This document shows, one piece after another, positions 9,366-20,637 of a stretch of 64,000 nt of DNA; the first letter of the stretch is position 1, and every line of letters starts with the position of its first letter. The stretch covers positions 62,001-126,000 of the forward strand of contig JAGYXB010000369.1 in NCBI GenBank assembly GCA_022495005.1, read 5' to 3'. The stretch comes from Rhyacophila brunnea. Its lineage: Eukaryota; Arthropoda; Insecta; Trichoptera; Rhyacophilidae. The translations under genes were made by a program, and so were the position numbers. Under the pieces are notes generated by a model that saw only the letters and a list, made by a program, of their open reading frames with translations, was not told where the DNA came from and made no database searches.

Positions 9366-11083
9366 AGCTTATTACATAATATGTCCCATATTCTATCTAT
9401 ATGTATGTTTGCTGCATCTTTGTCGAATGACAGGCGTGCTAGACCACCTTCAAATCTCCAAGTCTAGGCCGACGCTGCAATGAACACCTGACCAGTGACA
9501 TCCCGTGTGGGTAGGCAGGTCATGCGGCGAATAAAGGAACAAATACAAATATTACAGCTTTTGAGACCCGTGGCCGTTTTCAATAAAGCAGACAATGTGG
9601 TTGCATCATTTGAAAGTATCGAAATGTCGGTTTAAGTACCTATACCTACTGTTTATACCTTTTGAGTGATAGATATTATATAAGTACATATTATTATTTT
9701 CTTTAACTTTTAAAGAGATAAAAGTATAACATCTATGGAATGTTGGTGTTTTAGCAGTCCAGGCTGTTTTCTGCAAAACCGTTTTTTAGAATGTTCATTC
9801 TGAAGAATGCAGCTAATTGTTATTTTTGTAAGAAAAATCTTTATTTTTGATTGTTTTCTTAAAAAGACCTTCCAATTTATTCAATTATTATAGGAATTTC
9901 AAAGTTCTGAAAGTAATTCGAAAAAATAGTAGATTAAAAATTAATATTAAGCTGCCAGATACTAATTTTTACATAAAAAAGTAGGTTTATTATATTTTTG
10001 TCATGATTTCAAAAATATCTCTTTCATGATTTACTTATTATAGGATTTTTAAATGGTCAGATAATAAAATTAAAAACATAATATAGGTACTTAACATAAT
10101 TGAAAAATAATGTTTCTTAATTTAATGTAGAAAAACACACTTTACTCAATATTGTCAATTATATCAGAAATGGAAAGAATGGTCAGAAATCACATTAAAA
10201 TATACATGGATTATAAAGCATTTTTATAATATGTAGGAGAAAAAAACACAAACAAGAATACAAACAAAGGTTACATACAAAAAGGCAATACCAATATTAA
10301 ATATAAATATGTACATAGTACATATTATTTATAGTCTAATTTCCTACCAAAATCAAATACAAAAAGAAAGATCAGAAATTATATAAAATTTTCATAGAAT
10401 ATAATATACCAAACATTTATATATGATAGAACAAATAAGCAGAAACACAGGTTAAATACGAAAAGGGCAGAATATTAATATTAATTAAATTGTAAATAAT
10501 CTAATATAATGTATACGTGGCCGTGGTTTCTTTATCAAAAATGCGTCCTTGCTATTATTAAAAACTTATGGGTCTAAACTAAACTCTAAACCAATATGGC
10601 TGCTTTATGAAGATCTAAAATGGCATATTATTATGCGATCAGTGAAATTTTTAAAACGCATTTACATGATATTTTTGTAAGGCAGTAGCTTAGTTGATTT
10701 GTGCAGAACGTAAAATAAACGTGTGAGATTGTGGTAATAACACTACCTTATTTTTATTAAAATTTTGTCCTGGCTGCTTTGTGCATAACAACGCTCATAT
10801 AATGTTGATGCATCAGCCAGTCAAAATTGCTAGGCTGAAAGAAACGGTTAAACTAACACTCTTTATGAGTAGATTTCGTGGAATTTTTCTGATTCCCAGT
10901 AGATGATGACGTTATGTCAATTTAAAGATTTTTTGTGTATTTGTCTGTTAAACACGTTTGATCAAAATTATTCACGCGAAAATGATCCAATTATTATGGA
11001 ATAAGTAAGAGCATGGAAGTAGGAGCGGAATGAATAATGAGTATAGCCCACGGAGCAGTGGACATTAATTTTTTTTAATATTA
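9366..11083. other. A+T-rich intergenic DNA with one retroelement scrap
   Basis: The only recognisable piece is near 9475-9530, where GACATCCCGTGTGGGTAGGC resembles 12479-12500. The rest is A+T-rich with many poly-A and poly-T runs and no frame worth calling. Confidence 0.4.
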
Positions 11084-11560
11084 CAGTGGCGAAGGGTGAC
11101 TTTTGGAAAGAGGTAGACTGTGGAGTAACCATGCTTGTCAGATATATTTACGGGAAATAAGAAGATAACCCTATATTACTACTGATGAATAGGTACACTA
11201 TATCGATGAAATTTCAAAATCTCAATTAGTTTGATATAATTAGTTTATAAATAAGCAATTAGATTGAATTATGAATTTTCCTATAAGCGTAACATACGCT
11301 CAAAATATATTATCTATCATCTTTGAAAATATCCGTTGTTGTGTATAATATGTTCCATAACAATTTATAATTTAACCCGTAAAACAAGACATTTTAAAAT
11401 ACTTATATATTTAAAAGACAGACTTAGGTATAAATAACTGATAAATAAAAATTGCGAGATAAATTATTTTATATTTTTAACAACAATCAATATTTATATG
11501 TGATTGAATCCCATAGAAATTATTTTTTTAAATTATCTTCTTATTAATTATTTTGAATAT
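11084..11560 (+). mobile_element. hAT-type element, left end and subterminal part
   Basis: It starts CAGTGGCGAAGGGTGACTTT and continues TGGAAAGAGGTAG, then ACGGGAAATAAGA and ATATTACTACTGATGAA, matching the element at 34164-34841 over its first 150 bases and again near 11513-11555. The preceding 8 bases are TAATATTA. I could not pair it with a right end carrying the same 8 bases, so the element is truncated, rearranged or has diverged. Confidence 0.65.
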
Positions 11561-11813
11561 ACGGAATTATATGGTAATTATAGGTAACTATTACAGATAA
11601 TGCAATCCCTATATTATCTTAAATTTAACATAATATTTTTATTCAATTTAATATGTAATAAGTACCTATAGGTACCAACAAAAAATGTAAGATTTTTATA
11701 TTATGATTATTGAAAATAGGTACCTATAAGTAGGTAGATATATGATTATAATTGGAATATTTGGAAAAACATCAGAAATCTATACTTATCTATATAAGAA
11801 ATTGTAGAAATAA

Positions 11814-11880
11814 AGAGCTTGACCGAGTGGGATCCGAACTCAATCAGAGTGCTTTTATCTATTAATAAGCTATCAAACCG
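11814..11880 (-). repeat. tRNA-derived SINE head or tRNA pseudogene
   Basis: Read on the minus strand it has an A-box-like TAGCTTATTAATAG and, about 30 bases later, a B-box-like GAGTTCGGATCCC followed by ACTCGGTCAAGCTC. The spacing fits a tRNA-derived pol III promoter. The stems are degraded, so this is not a functional tRNA gene. Confidence 0.42.
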
Positions 11881-11924
11881 TCTATCATCAGAATCAGCCG
11901 TCTCGAATGAATTAAAAATATTCT

Positions 11925-12030
11925 TCGATCTATAAAATATGTAAAATTATGCCATTAAACCATACATAATTTTAGATATTGTATAGCTGATAGATAAACG
12001 AATTGTTTTTGACGATTATCTACTATAGCT
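11925..12030. repeat. Internal fragment of the hAT MITE family
   Basis: TCTATAAAATATG...CATAATTTTAGATATTGTATAG followed by TGACGATTATCTACTATAGC matches the centre of the MITE at 6888-7471 (7215-7320) and the centre of 21100-21200. It suggests that 11084-12923 contains broken MITE pieces into which the LINE fragment at 12035-12468 was placed. Confidence 0.5.
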
Positions 12031-12034
12031 TGGA

Positions 12035-12468
12035 TTACTACTAACTAGTACTACTACTTTTTACCCTGTCACGCCTCCACGTTGGGGTATGAAAAACCGC
12101 CACTTGCTTCGATCAAACGCCAATTCTCGTGCCTCCCGCCAGTCCCGCCATATCAGACTTGCAGCGCGTAGGTCGGTTTTGTAGCATTGGTGCAGTGTGA
12201 GGGAGGGCCGGCCATGGCGTCTGAACCCTTGAGGCTGTACCATAAGGGCACGAAGTGTAGCACTCTCTGGTGGCATCCGGAACAAATGTCCCAGCCACGT
12301 GAAGCGTTTCTTCGTGATTACCTTAATCACCGAGGGATGCCGTGTCTGCTCACGAACTCGAGTATTTGTAACGCAGATTCGGCGGAGACATCGATTCTCA
12401 ATTCGCAAAAGATGAGTCCTTAGAAGCTATATATGATGACATGATTTACAGCCATACAGGATCGCAGG
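12035..12468 (-). pseudogene. RTE-like LINE, C-terminal end of the polymerase ORF
   Basis: One minus-strand frame with a single internal stop reads AILYGCK, then RIENRCLRRIC, WLGHLFRMP, GRPSLTL, DLRAASLIW and LAFDRSKWR. This is the characteristic order of the C-terminal tail of many arthropod RTE-like LINEs (LYGCETW, LR.I, W.GH..R, GRP...W, DL...G..W, A.DR..W). The frame ends at 12061 and is followed by a short tail of ACT/GTA triplets (12035-12060), as expected of RTE 3' ends. The element is severely 5'-truncated and dead. The 25542-25831 copy belongs to the same family. Confidence 0.88.
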
Positions 12469-12894
12469 TAGCCTATGACGTCCCGTGGGGGTAGGCAGAT
12501 TGAGCGTCGTTTGGGGGCGGCAGTTACTCGAAGGGCGGAAAATCGAGGAGAATCATTTGGAATATATAGAAATAGCTACCTAAACTTAGTAATAACGAAA
12601 ACACCTTTCCATTAAAAAAATCAGGTCACTGGTTTTGTCGGGTTTGCGATATCTAGTTTACTTCCGTTACCCTTCGACGTCCATGGTGACTAGAAACGAC
12701 ACTGCAGATTTGCGAATATTTACAGTCTGATATTTTGTTAGTAATGTATCCATACAACTCATGTCTTAGAATCTTAGATATTGGACACATGAAAGGATGA
12801 TAAAAATACTGTATTGAAAATGGGGCGGCATTTTCGCGCTGCCTAGGGCGGCATTTTATCTAGGGACGTCCCTGCAGGTAGCATGTATGCGTTT
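12469..12894. other. Mixed repeat scraps between LINE tail and hAT end
   Basis: 12479-12500 has the GACGTCCCGTGGGGGTAGGC string also seen near 9500. 12820-12876 has GGGGCGGCATTTT followed by CCTAGGGCGGCATTTT, a repeated piece ending in GGGACGTCCCTGC that looks like the end of another DNA transposon. Its partner end was not found. Confidence 0.35.
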
Positions 12895-12923
12895 AACACC
12901 TCCACCTTCACCCTTCGCCACTG
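12895..12923 (-). mobile_element. hAT MITE terminal repeat (right end)
   Basis: ACACCTCCACCTTCACCCTTCGCCACTG is the right terminal repeat of the family at 6888-7471. The following bases ATCCATAG do not match those before 11084, so it cannot be shown to be the partner of that left end. Confidence 0.55.
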
Positions 12924-13583
12924 ATCCATAGACACCGAACGCCCCAAGGGTCTTGTATTCATTTCATCGTTGAATCTGTGCACATTGTTTTTTCTTGCAG
13001 AAAGGTTTCTTGTTTTGTCATTCATAATATTATTTAAATAATTCTGTATAAGTACAATAATTTTCTTGGTTACATGGATCTTGTAGACACAGAAGAGAAA
13101 ACTGTCAATTTTTATTAAACTCTGTTATTATGAAGTGGACGTTACACGTCGGGTTGGGGACTTTTTTTCATGTATTCTAAAAATATTCTGATTATTAATA
13201 TATATAGAAAAATAAAAAAAAACTATAAGTATCATAATTAATCGATTTATCGGTTGAACTTTGAGAAATCTTTGTCCGCCAGTACCTACCAAGCATGTCA
13301 AAATAATATGGTTAAATTTGTCCAATAATTCTTATTGACAATCACAAATTCCACTTACTATTTCATCCTTTTCCTACTCAAATTAAACACAAAAATTATC
13401 ATCTCTCTATAACATAATTATTATAACAGATATTAAGTGTCAAACAAATGAAAACCGATTTAAATTAATCCAAAGTAATTAATATTAATGCAAACTCTAT
13501 TGGCAGGTAAGGTAATTTGAACAAACTTTTAATTTTCCTAAGTAGATAGGGCAGTCACATTTTGACTTTTATTTATATAATAT
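12924..13583. other. A+T-rich intergenic DNA
   Basis: No frame or repeat is recognised. The short frames at 12843-13025 and 13128-13325 on the minus strand have no family resemblance. Confidence 0.4.
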
Positions 13584-13875
13584 ACTAGCTGAAGTACCCG
13601 GCTTCGCACAGGGTCACTTCGTGGTTATATTTATCTTAGATATTTGAAAAATAATAAGAGTTAATTATTTTTTTAATATTAAAATATCTGTGTAATACAA
13701 TATGACAATATGAAAATAATTCTAATAGGAGTAAAGATCAAACATAAGAACACTAAATTAAAATCGAATCCAAAATATGAAAACGTTATTAATGTTATTA
13801 ATATGTAGTAAAAAAAATCAAAATTGGATGGAACAAACAAACAACAAACTTTGTATTTTATATATAATAATTTAG

Positions 13876-15845
13876 AAACCTTCGCAAGTGTGCGCACAAC
13901 AACTGACAAAAGTTTCATCGCAATCGGATGAATGGTATAGGAACGCATACGAATATTAGGCTGCGCGCTAACGGCAAAGCGACTGCGCGCAGACGGCAAA
14001 GCGAAGTTTCGGATTCATCCGCCAAACATCGTTTGCGACCAGGGCTCGAAATGGAACGGAACGCACCGGAGCGCCGTTCCGGCTCGTGAAAATTGTAAAA
14101 TTATCGCTCCGTCTCGTGGAAAAAATATGTTGACCGTCTGAGCTAGATTGGCCATAGAATAGAAAATCTGACACACTCATTTTTATAAAATACACATACG
14201 ATTTAATGACTATGTAAATATCTTCAGAAAATTTATCGAGCGCTCCGGTTCGTAAACTTTTCCATTTCGAGCGCCGTTTGCGACAAAATGTCATTGCAAT
14301 CGGATGAATGGTATAGGAACGCATAAGAATAAGAAGTAGAAGATGATTTTCTAATTCAGAAATCTTCGTGGGCATGCGCACGACAACTCACCAAAGTTTC
14401 ATTGCAATTGGATGAATGGTGTAGGTACGCATTCGAATAGAAGAAGAAGATGATGGTTTTACTAATTCAGAAACCTTCGCAGGCGTGCGCACGACAATTT
14501 ACCAAAGTTTCATTGCAATCGGATGAATGGTATAGGAATGCATACGAATAGAAGAAGATGGTTGTAATTCAGAAACCTTCGCGGGCTTGCGCACAACAAC
14601 TGGTCAAATTTTCATCGCAATTGGATGAATGGTATAAGAACGCATACGAATAGAAGAAGATAGAATGAAGAAGAAGAAGAAGATGATGATTTTTCTAATT
14701 TAGAAACCTTTATGGGTGTGCATACAACCACTTACCAAAATTTCATTGCAATCGGATGAATGGTATAGGAACCAAGGAAGAAGAAGAAGATAGTTGTACT
14801 AATTCAAAACCATTGCGGGTGTTACCACAATAACTGACGAAGGTTTCATCGCAATTGGATGAATGGTATAGGGACCATACGAATAAAAGAAGATAGAATG
14901 AAGAAGAAGAAGAAGAAGAAGAAGATGGTTGTACTAATTCAGAAACCTTTGCGGGTGTTGGCACAATTATTGACGAAAATTTTATTGCAATCGGATGAAT
15001 GGAATAGGAACGCTTACGAATAGAAGAATATAGAATAGAAGAAAAAGAAGAAGATGGTTATACTAATTCAAAAACCATTGCGGGTGTTACCACAACAACT
15101 GACGAAAGTTTTATTGCAATCGGATGAATGGTATAGGGACCATACGAATAAAAGAAGATAAAATGATGAAGAAGAAGAAGAAGAAGATGGTTGTACTATT
15201 TCAGAAACCTTTGCGGGTGTTAACACAACAACTGACGAAGGTTTTATTGCAATCGGATGAATGTTATAGGGACCATACGAATAAAAGAAGATAAAATGAA
15301 GAAGAAGAAGAAGATAGTTGTACTATTTCAGAAACCTTTGCGGGTGTTAACACAACAACTGACGAAGGTTTCATCGCAATCGGATGAATGGTATAGGAAC
15401 CATATGAATAAAAGAAGATAGAATGAAGAAGAAGAAGAAGATGATAATTTTTCTAATTTAAAAATCTTTATGGATGTGCATACAACCACTTACCAAAATT
15501 TCATTGCAATCGGATGAATGGTATAGGAACCATACGAATAAAAGAAAATAGAATGAAGAAGAAGAAGAAGATGAGGATTTTTCTAATTCAGAAACCTTCA
15601 TGGGTGTGCATACAACCACTTACCAAAATTTCATTGCATTCGGATGAATGGTATAGGAACGCATACGGGACAGACACACAGACAGACAGACATACAGACA
15701 GACAGACATTCATTTTTATATATTAGTATAGCCTATACTCTTTCCGCAAGTGCAAACAATAAGTTTACAAAGTTTTATTGCAATCGGATGAACGGTATGG
15801 CTGCGCATTAAATACGAACAAACAAACACACAAATATTAATTTTT
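13876..15845 (+). repeat. Minisatellite of about 13-14 units (100-145 bp)
   Basis: Each unit contains GAAACCTTYGCGGGTG, a CACAACAACTGAC-type block, a TTTCATTGCAATCGGATGAA block, TGGTATAGGAAC, and a run of GAAGAAGAAG. The CAATCGG block recurs at 13922, 14297, 14405, 14516, 14618, 14749, 14852, 14988, 15117, 15250, 15377, 15507, 15637 and 15780. From 14988 the period is mostly 127-133 bases. Before that it alternates between about 103-111 and 131-136, largely from loss of the GAA run. The 13922-14297 gap is caused by a nested hAT insertion. Confidence 0.93.
14040..14276. mobile_element. Small hAT-type MITE nested in the minisatellite
   Basis: The left end is CAGGGCTCGAAATGG and the right end CCATTTCGAGCGCCG, imperfect inverted repeats. 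TTTGCGAC flanks both sides (14032-14039 and 14277-14284). At 237 bp it has no coding capacity. It is the same family as 50360-50594 in opposite orientation: both share GCACCGGAGC and ATCGCTCCGTCTCGTGGA. Its host array unit continues on both sides, so it inserted after at least part of the array existed. Confidence 0.9.
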
Positions 15846-16085
15846 ATATATTAGATAGACGAAATCTCAACGAATAATAATTCTGATTTGAAAATATTAT
15901 ATTCTTTAATTTTTTCAAAAAAGATTTTTTTTTAGTAGGTTCTTGTAGGCATATCTGAAGTGTGTTAAAATATTATGTATACAGATGGTGTATCTGGTAC
16001 TCTGAATCGATAGTACTTATATCTATATCAATACCAACGCATGTTCTAATTGGAAATGCGCACACGTTCACGAGTAACAATCAAC

Positions 16086-16805
16086 TGACAAGTTCGACTT
16101 GACTTTGGATCATCCTTCAGTGGTTATGGGGCTCACTGCGTTAAGCATTATCCCCTTCGTCTCTATTTTTCTGGTCGCTGGTGAAGGTTTCTCTGAGTTT
16201 ACGTGTGCGATTTTACTCCGGGACTTGAGGAGACCCGTTTATTTCGGGGTCTTGAGGAGACCCGTTCGAGTCTTGGGGAGACTCGGGTGAGGTTATTCGA
16301 TCCTCTATATGGCAAGGGGTGTTGTTTAATAATGATTTTAATTTTAAACTCTTAGTTAAAAATGAGAAGGTTTTTAACTAATGATAGATATAAGTTTTTT
16401 TAAGCATTCACACTCGAGCCCCCGCCCGGACCCCCGTCACTACCGCCCGAGTTTCCGCCCATCAGCCGATCATCAACCGCCAAAGGCCAGCGGCGGTATT
16501 GCCTTTTTGCTTGGAGACGTCAGAGGAGGAGGAGTTTGAGTGTAGCATCGGGACATCGGAATCATGCACGGGGCGGAGTTCATCGTTGTGAGTACGCCGC
16601 GCCAGCTCACTGTCCCATCCAGTTTTAGCGGGCTCGCCAGCACGCCATCTCAGGAGGCCTGTCATGTTCGTTTCGAAGCGTACACCACACCAATCCAAGC
16701 GAATGAAGTCGAAGAAGAAGAACAGAAAAACGACAAACAAACGATAACCAGTCGTATTGGGATGTTAGGCCCATCATGATTGCTCATCAAAATTGACAAG
16801 TTCGA
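16086..16805. mobile_element. G+C-rich retroelement fragment between 12-bp direct repeats
   Basis: TGACAAGTTCGA occurs at 16086-16097 and 16794-16805 and looks like a target-site duplication. The enclosed 0.7 kb is far richer in G+C than its flanks and contains short plus and minus frames (16564-16779 plus, 16462-16740 minus) of 71-92 codons with low-complexity parts (EVEEEEQ; SSSS). I suspect an internally deleted non-LTR element, but no polymerase motif is visible and the orientation is not certain. Confidence 0.5.
16221..16290. repeat. Short G+C-rich minisatellite, three units
   Basis: CTTGAGGAGACCCGTTTATT, then CTTGAGGAGACCCGTTCGAG, then CTTGGGGAGACTCGGGTGAG, with spacer variation. It lies in the left third of the G+C-rich insertion. 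Confidence 0.65.
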
Positions 16806-17834
16806 ACGTCTGTCCGATGAAATTACAATGTCCGCAGGCCGTTTCAAGCGGCAATTAAGTTTGCAAGCATCTGGACATGACGTACTGCAATTGCGCCACT
16901 GTATTAATTTTTCGTTTTTGGAAGGGTGAAAATGGTACAATGTACCTACCTAGTTATAATAAATAATAGATGCAAAATATCATTATAATTCTTTCTCTAA
17001 GTATTTTTATTTTATGTTTAATATTAATTTATAATTTTCACTTGAATAAAATTGAATTGGGATATACTTAACATGACATCAATAATACAGCGGCAGACAT
17101 TTCCCCAATGGTCTCTAAACTCAATTCAATGAAACAATTTTAATCTCCATTTATAATATACTAATTGCTTTCCGCATATCGACTGGAGTGGCACTGTTTA
17201 TTTTTGGGGGGAGTCGAGGGGAATGGAATATACGTACCATTAGGCTTATGAGTTATTGTTATTTATTATTATGACAGATTAACCGGATTGACTGTTGAAA
17301 ACACAACGACATAATATATTGGGAATATCGTCGCATACTCAGAATTGAAACAGAATTCGTTTTTACCACTTGAAACGTAAATTGATTTATTTTTTTTATT
17401 TTTGCAATAAAAATCTCGGCATGCAGGGTACCGCCATACATACACATACGGCAATAAAAAGGTTTAGAGTTTCTCACTGTATGGTCATTTCAAAGCATTT
17501 TTTTTTCTAGATGCCATTATGGATATCTTGCATTTACTATCGATGTTTATTTAAGGACTTTGGCACGCAAACTACTCTACTTGATGCTAGTCAAATGCAA
17601 ATTGTGCCGGCTGAGAAAATATGCCTTATTGAAAACTATTCTTATACCCGGATCGGGTATTGCTAATTTGAATTCGGCCAGGGCCTATGAAACCGTCTTG
17701 CAAAAACCCTGGAAAATTCTTTGTAGGGCAAGGCGGTGGTGATTCTGATGAATATTTTGTCGTATTCATTGGGAACTGAGGACTGCGATTTGTAGCCGAG
17801 TTTTTCCCGTGGTAAAAGAAATGTCGCATAGGAC
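16806..17834. other. A+T-rich intergenic DNA
   Basis: Only short overlapping frames on both strands around 17259-17477 and 17560-17920, none with a recognised domain. No repeat pair found within the window. Confidence 0.35.
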
Positions 17835-18048
17835 CAGTGTTGCCATATTTTTCTATGTTGATTATAGTACAAAGGCGTAAAAATTATAGTATTTCTAAAA
17901 AATATATAGTAGAGGAACATTTTTCGTCTTGAATCCTTAAAAATTATAGTATTTTGGTATATTTAGCGTAAGATTATAGTATTTTACATTTTTCGCAGAA
18001 TTAAAATTATAGTATTGTACTATAATTATAGTACGGTTGGCATCACTG
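17835..18048. mobile_element. hAT-type MITE, 214 bp, perfect 8-bp target duplication
   Basis: The left end is CAGTGTTGCCATATTTTTC and the right end GGTTGGCATCACTG, a short imperfect inverted pair. CATAGGAC is duplicated at 17827-17834 and 18049-18056. The inside carries the string ATTATAGTA at least six times, in both orientations near the right end. No coding capacity. Confidence 0.88.
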
Positions 18049-19681
18049 CATAGGACTGATATTCTGAGCATATACTTATCCTATCTTATATGAATGCAGT
18101 CACTAGATCTGATAGGCATAAATCATCATTACATGTCACCATATATTATCATTTATTCATCATGTGTGACGTGAGACGGTGACCCACAATCGATATCACA
18201 AATTTAGTACACTGTGCCATTGTTTATATTAGTAGTAACAATATAAAACCATTAAGTAGGGAGGCACCTACATATTATATTTGTTAGCTCGTCGATGAGT
18301 TTATTATATAATTCGACTATTCCACCATGTTTTTCAAATTCCACATTATTACGAAAAGTGTGTTTCATCGTAAGATTTTTTTCTTTAAACAAATGTAAGT
18401 AGGTAGATAGGTATGTATACAATATTGAGAGTTTCAAGGACGATAATAAAATATTATTTTCGAAGAATATCATGAATATAGGTTCTAGATAAAATAAATT
18501 TCATGTGAATAATATGTAAAACAACGAAATTAATTAAAAAAAATATTGTTTACAATAATTAATATATTTAACATTTTTTTACGTTTTTAAACCCAACGTT
18601 TAGTTAATTTTACGACACTTGAGTCATTAATACTTCCTTAATAAAAAGTTTGGATCCAGGGAACTCATAAATAATGGGAACTGAAATACACAACGGGTAA
18701 GGCGATAGCAGGTAACCGACTCGAGTAAGGAAGAATCCGGGTTAAACTTACACACGTGTTAAGAATACGTTTTACGTCGAATACTAAAAACTGCTCTCGG
18801 TTTATGCATTTACGCTCATGTAATGTTGGTGTATTACACGTGCATAATGCGTGCTTCATTTTCGTAGGAGACGCACACATTCAAAAGCCTGCTTCACCAT
18901 GCGGCGTATTGAATATTGCCTATAGGTATTCTATTTATTATCTGTTCTGTGTTTGGATCATTCTATAAAAAAATGTTAGTTCACAGCCTGGGTCTACTAT
19001 TAATATTCTGAAGATATGGTTCTAGACTGAAACAATTATAAGCAGCGATAACTCAAATAATGGTCTGATACCTATCGTAGAATTTAGAAAAAACAGTGTC
19101 AATACTCAACACCGCGGTAATATTTAAAATTGATGTAAGTAAATTAAAAGAAAACCAAAAATATGAATAAACATAAGTAAATATCGTAGAATTAAAACAT
19201 TTTTGTTACAAAACCATTTTAATATGTAGTTTATATTATTAATAATTTAAAGTATATCTAACAATTTATATGCATGGCGTATAAATAGTACATGTATTAC
19301 GTATATTTATAAATTATACTTATAATGTGTTCCCCAAAATAATATATTATAAAAATGAGCGTATCCTTTTTCAATGAGCCTCTTATTTCTGCTATTTATC
19401 TTTATTCATCTTTCAATTCAAACTTTTCAAGCACGCAGCAGATATCAAATTCCTCCTCTCCCCGAATTCTCAACCGTTTTATGAATATGGCTACCAATTC
19501 AGCCATACTAAAATCCCCATGACGACGCAATCAAGCGTTGTTAGCTAATTCTACAAAAAAAAAAAAAAAAATCCATAGTTTTTGTTTTCATTAAATTATC
19601 CTTTTTGTGAAGGCGTAACGTATCGAAGTACATTCGTCGCTATGCAAATAACTTTCGCGGGAAAATGGGTTACGTCGGTAT
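18049..19681. other. A+T-rich intergenic DNA
   Basis: No recognised gene or repeat. A 14-base poly-A run lies near 19555-19570. Short frames at 18252-18473 and 18665-18968 have no domain. Confidence 0.35.
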
Positions 19682-20505
19682 TAGGGATTGAATTTCCGGT
19701 ATTTCAAAACTGGCATTCAATTATTAATCAATACAGCAATAGGGGTTTAAAATAAAAAAATACCGGTGTTTTCGGTAAAGAAAGCATAGTACCTACACCT
19801 TTATATTTTTCGAAAGTAACCCATTATGTAACTACTATACATATTGTATATTAAATGTAGTGTATAAGTTTTATGCTGCCAAAATGCAAATATATCGACC
19901 GAAACCAACAAAAGTTAAATAATATTAAAACAAAATCCCTCAAATATACTGTACGAAAACATCTTCTTGGCTACGCTTCCAGGCGCTGTCGTTTACTAAA
20001 TGGGAGAAGCTTATAATGGAATTGAGGTTAAAAATGGGCAGAGCATGTTAGTTCACAGTTTTAACACGTAGCCAAGAAAATATTTTTGTAGTATACCTAC
20101 CTATAGAATTATCTCGATAAATTAACACATTTTGAATTGAAATAGAAAACTGTGACAAATATTTCCAGTTATTTTATAACTATTGATCCAATGTCGTTTG
20201 TACGTCCTACAGACGTTGAATTTGAAAGAGATTTTCCTATATCCGGACTTATAGTATTTGTTGTAAAACTTAGCAGTTCTAAAACATTATGATCTATACA
20301 TATTTATAAAGGTTAACATAATAAATGTTGGTAGGTACTTTAGGTTGCTATAAAATAGTGTTTAAAATAGATTTTAATAGTTATATTGATTGATAGGTAC
20401 TTCGTTTTTTAATCTAATATATTTTGACGAATACTGGTATTCAATAATATATGCCGTAATACCGGTATTGATATATTATTATTCATTCGATATTGTGCTA
20501 GGTCT
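19682..20505. mobile_element. Terminal-inverted-repeat element, copy 1 (partner at 43.8-44.4 kb)
   Basis: The left end TAGGGATTGAATTTCCGGTA and the right part TAATACCGGTATTGATAT...TCGATATTGTGCTAGG are degraded inverted repeats built on ACCGGTATT. 19778-20480 aligns with 43808-44392 through the shared blocks TTGTATATTAAATGTAGTG, AAGTTTTATG, ACCAACAAAAGTTAAATAA, ATATTTCCAGTTATT and TATGATCTATACATATTTA. Divergence is high, so both are old. Confidence 0.62.
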
Positions 20506-20637
20506 GAAGATATTATTTATCTCCCCTCGCCCTGTCATGCGAGAGACGCGAGAAAGCGAGATAGCGAGAGAGCCGCCGCGTCGCTTCTACTGTAATTCAC
20601 GGACGCATTATCGAAACGGTCTCGAACAATAATTCCC

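Larger units (their letters stand above)
13584..15853 (+). mobile_element. Dispersed element with an expanded internal array
   Basis: The left end ACTAGCTGAAGTACCCGGCT is followed by CTTCGCACAGGGTCACTTCG. The right side has GACAGACAGACA microsatellite and ATTTTTATATATTAG (15709-15722), then a further partial unit ending in the same TTTTTATATATTAG at 15839-15852. This head and tail are typical of a very common arthropod retroelement-like repeat; the class is uncertain. The minus-strand copy at 39475-39792 matches the first 300 bases closely but has no array, so the array grew in this copy. Confidence 0.7.

Noticed and set aside
11084..12923. One complete 1.84-kb hAT element
   Set aside because: The two ends belong to the same broad family, but the 8-bp flanks (TAATATTA and ATCCATAG) do not match, so they cannot be shown to be partners.
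13876..15845. CRISPR-like array of repeats and spacers
   Set aside because: Units are long, contiguous and diverged along their whole length, with no unique spacers; the context is an insect transposon.
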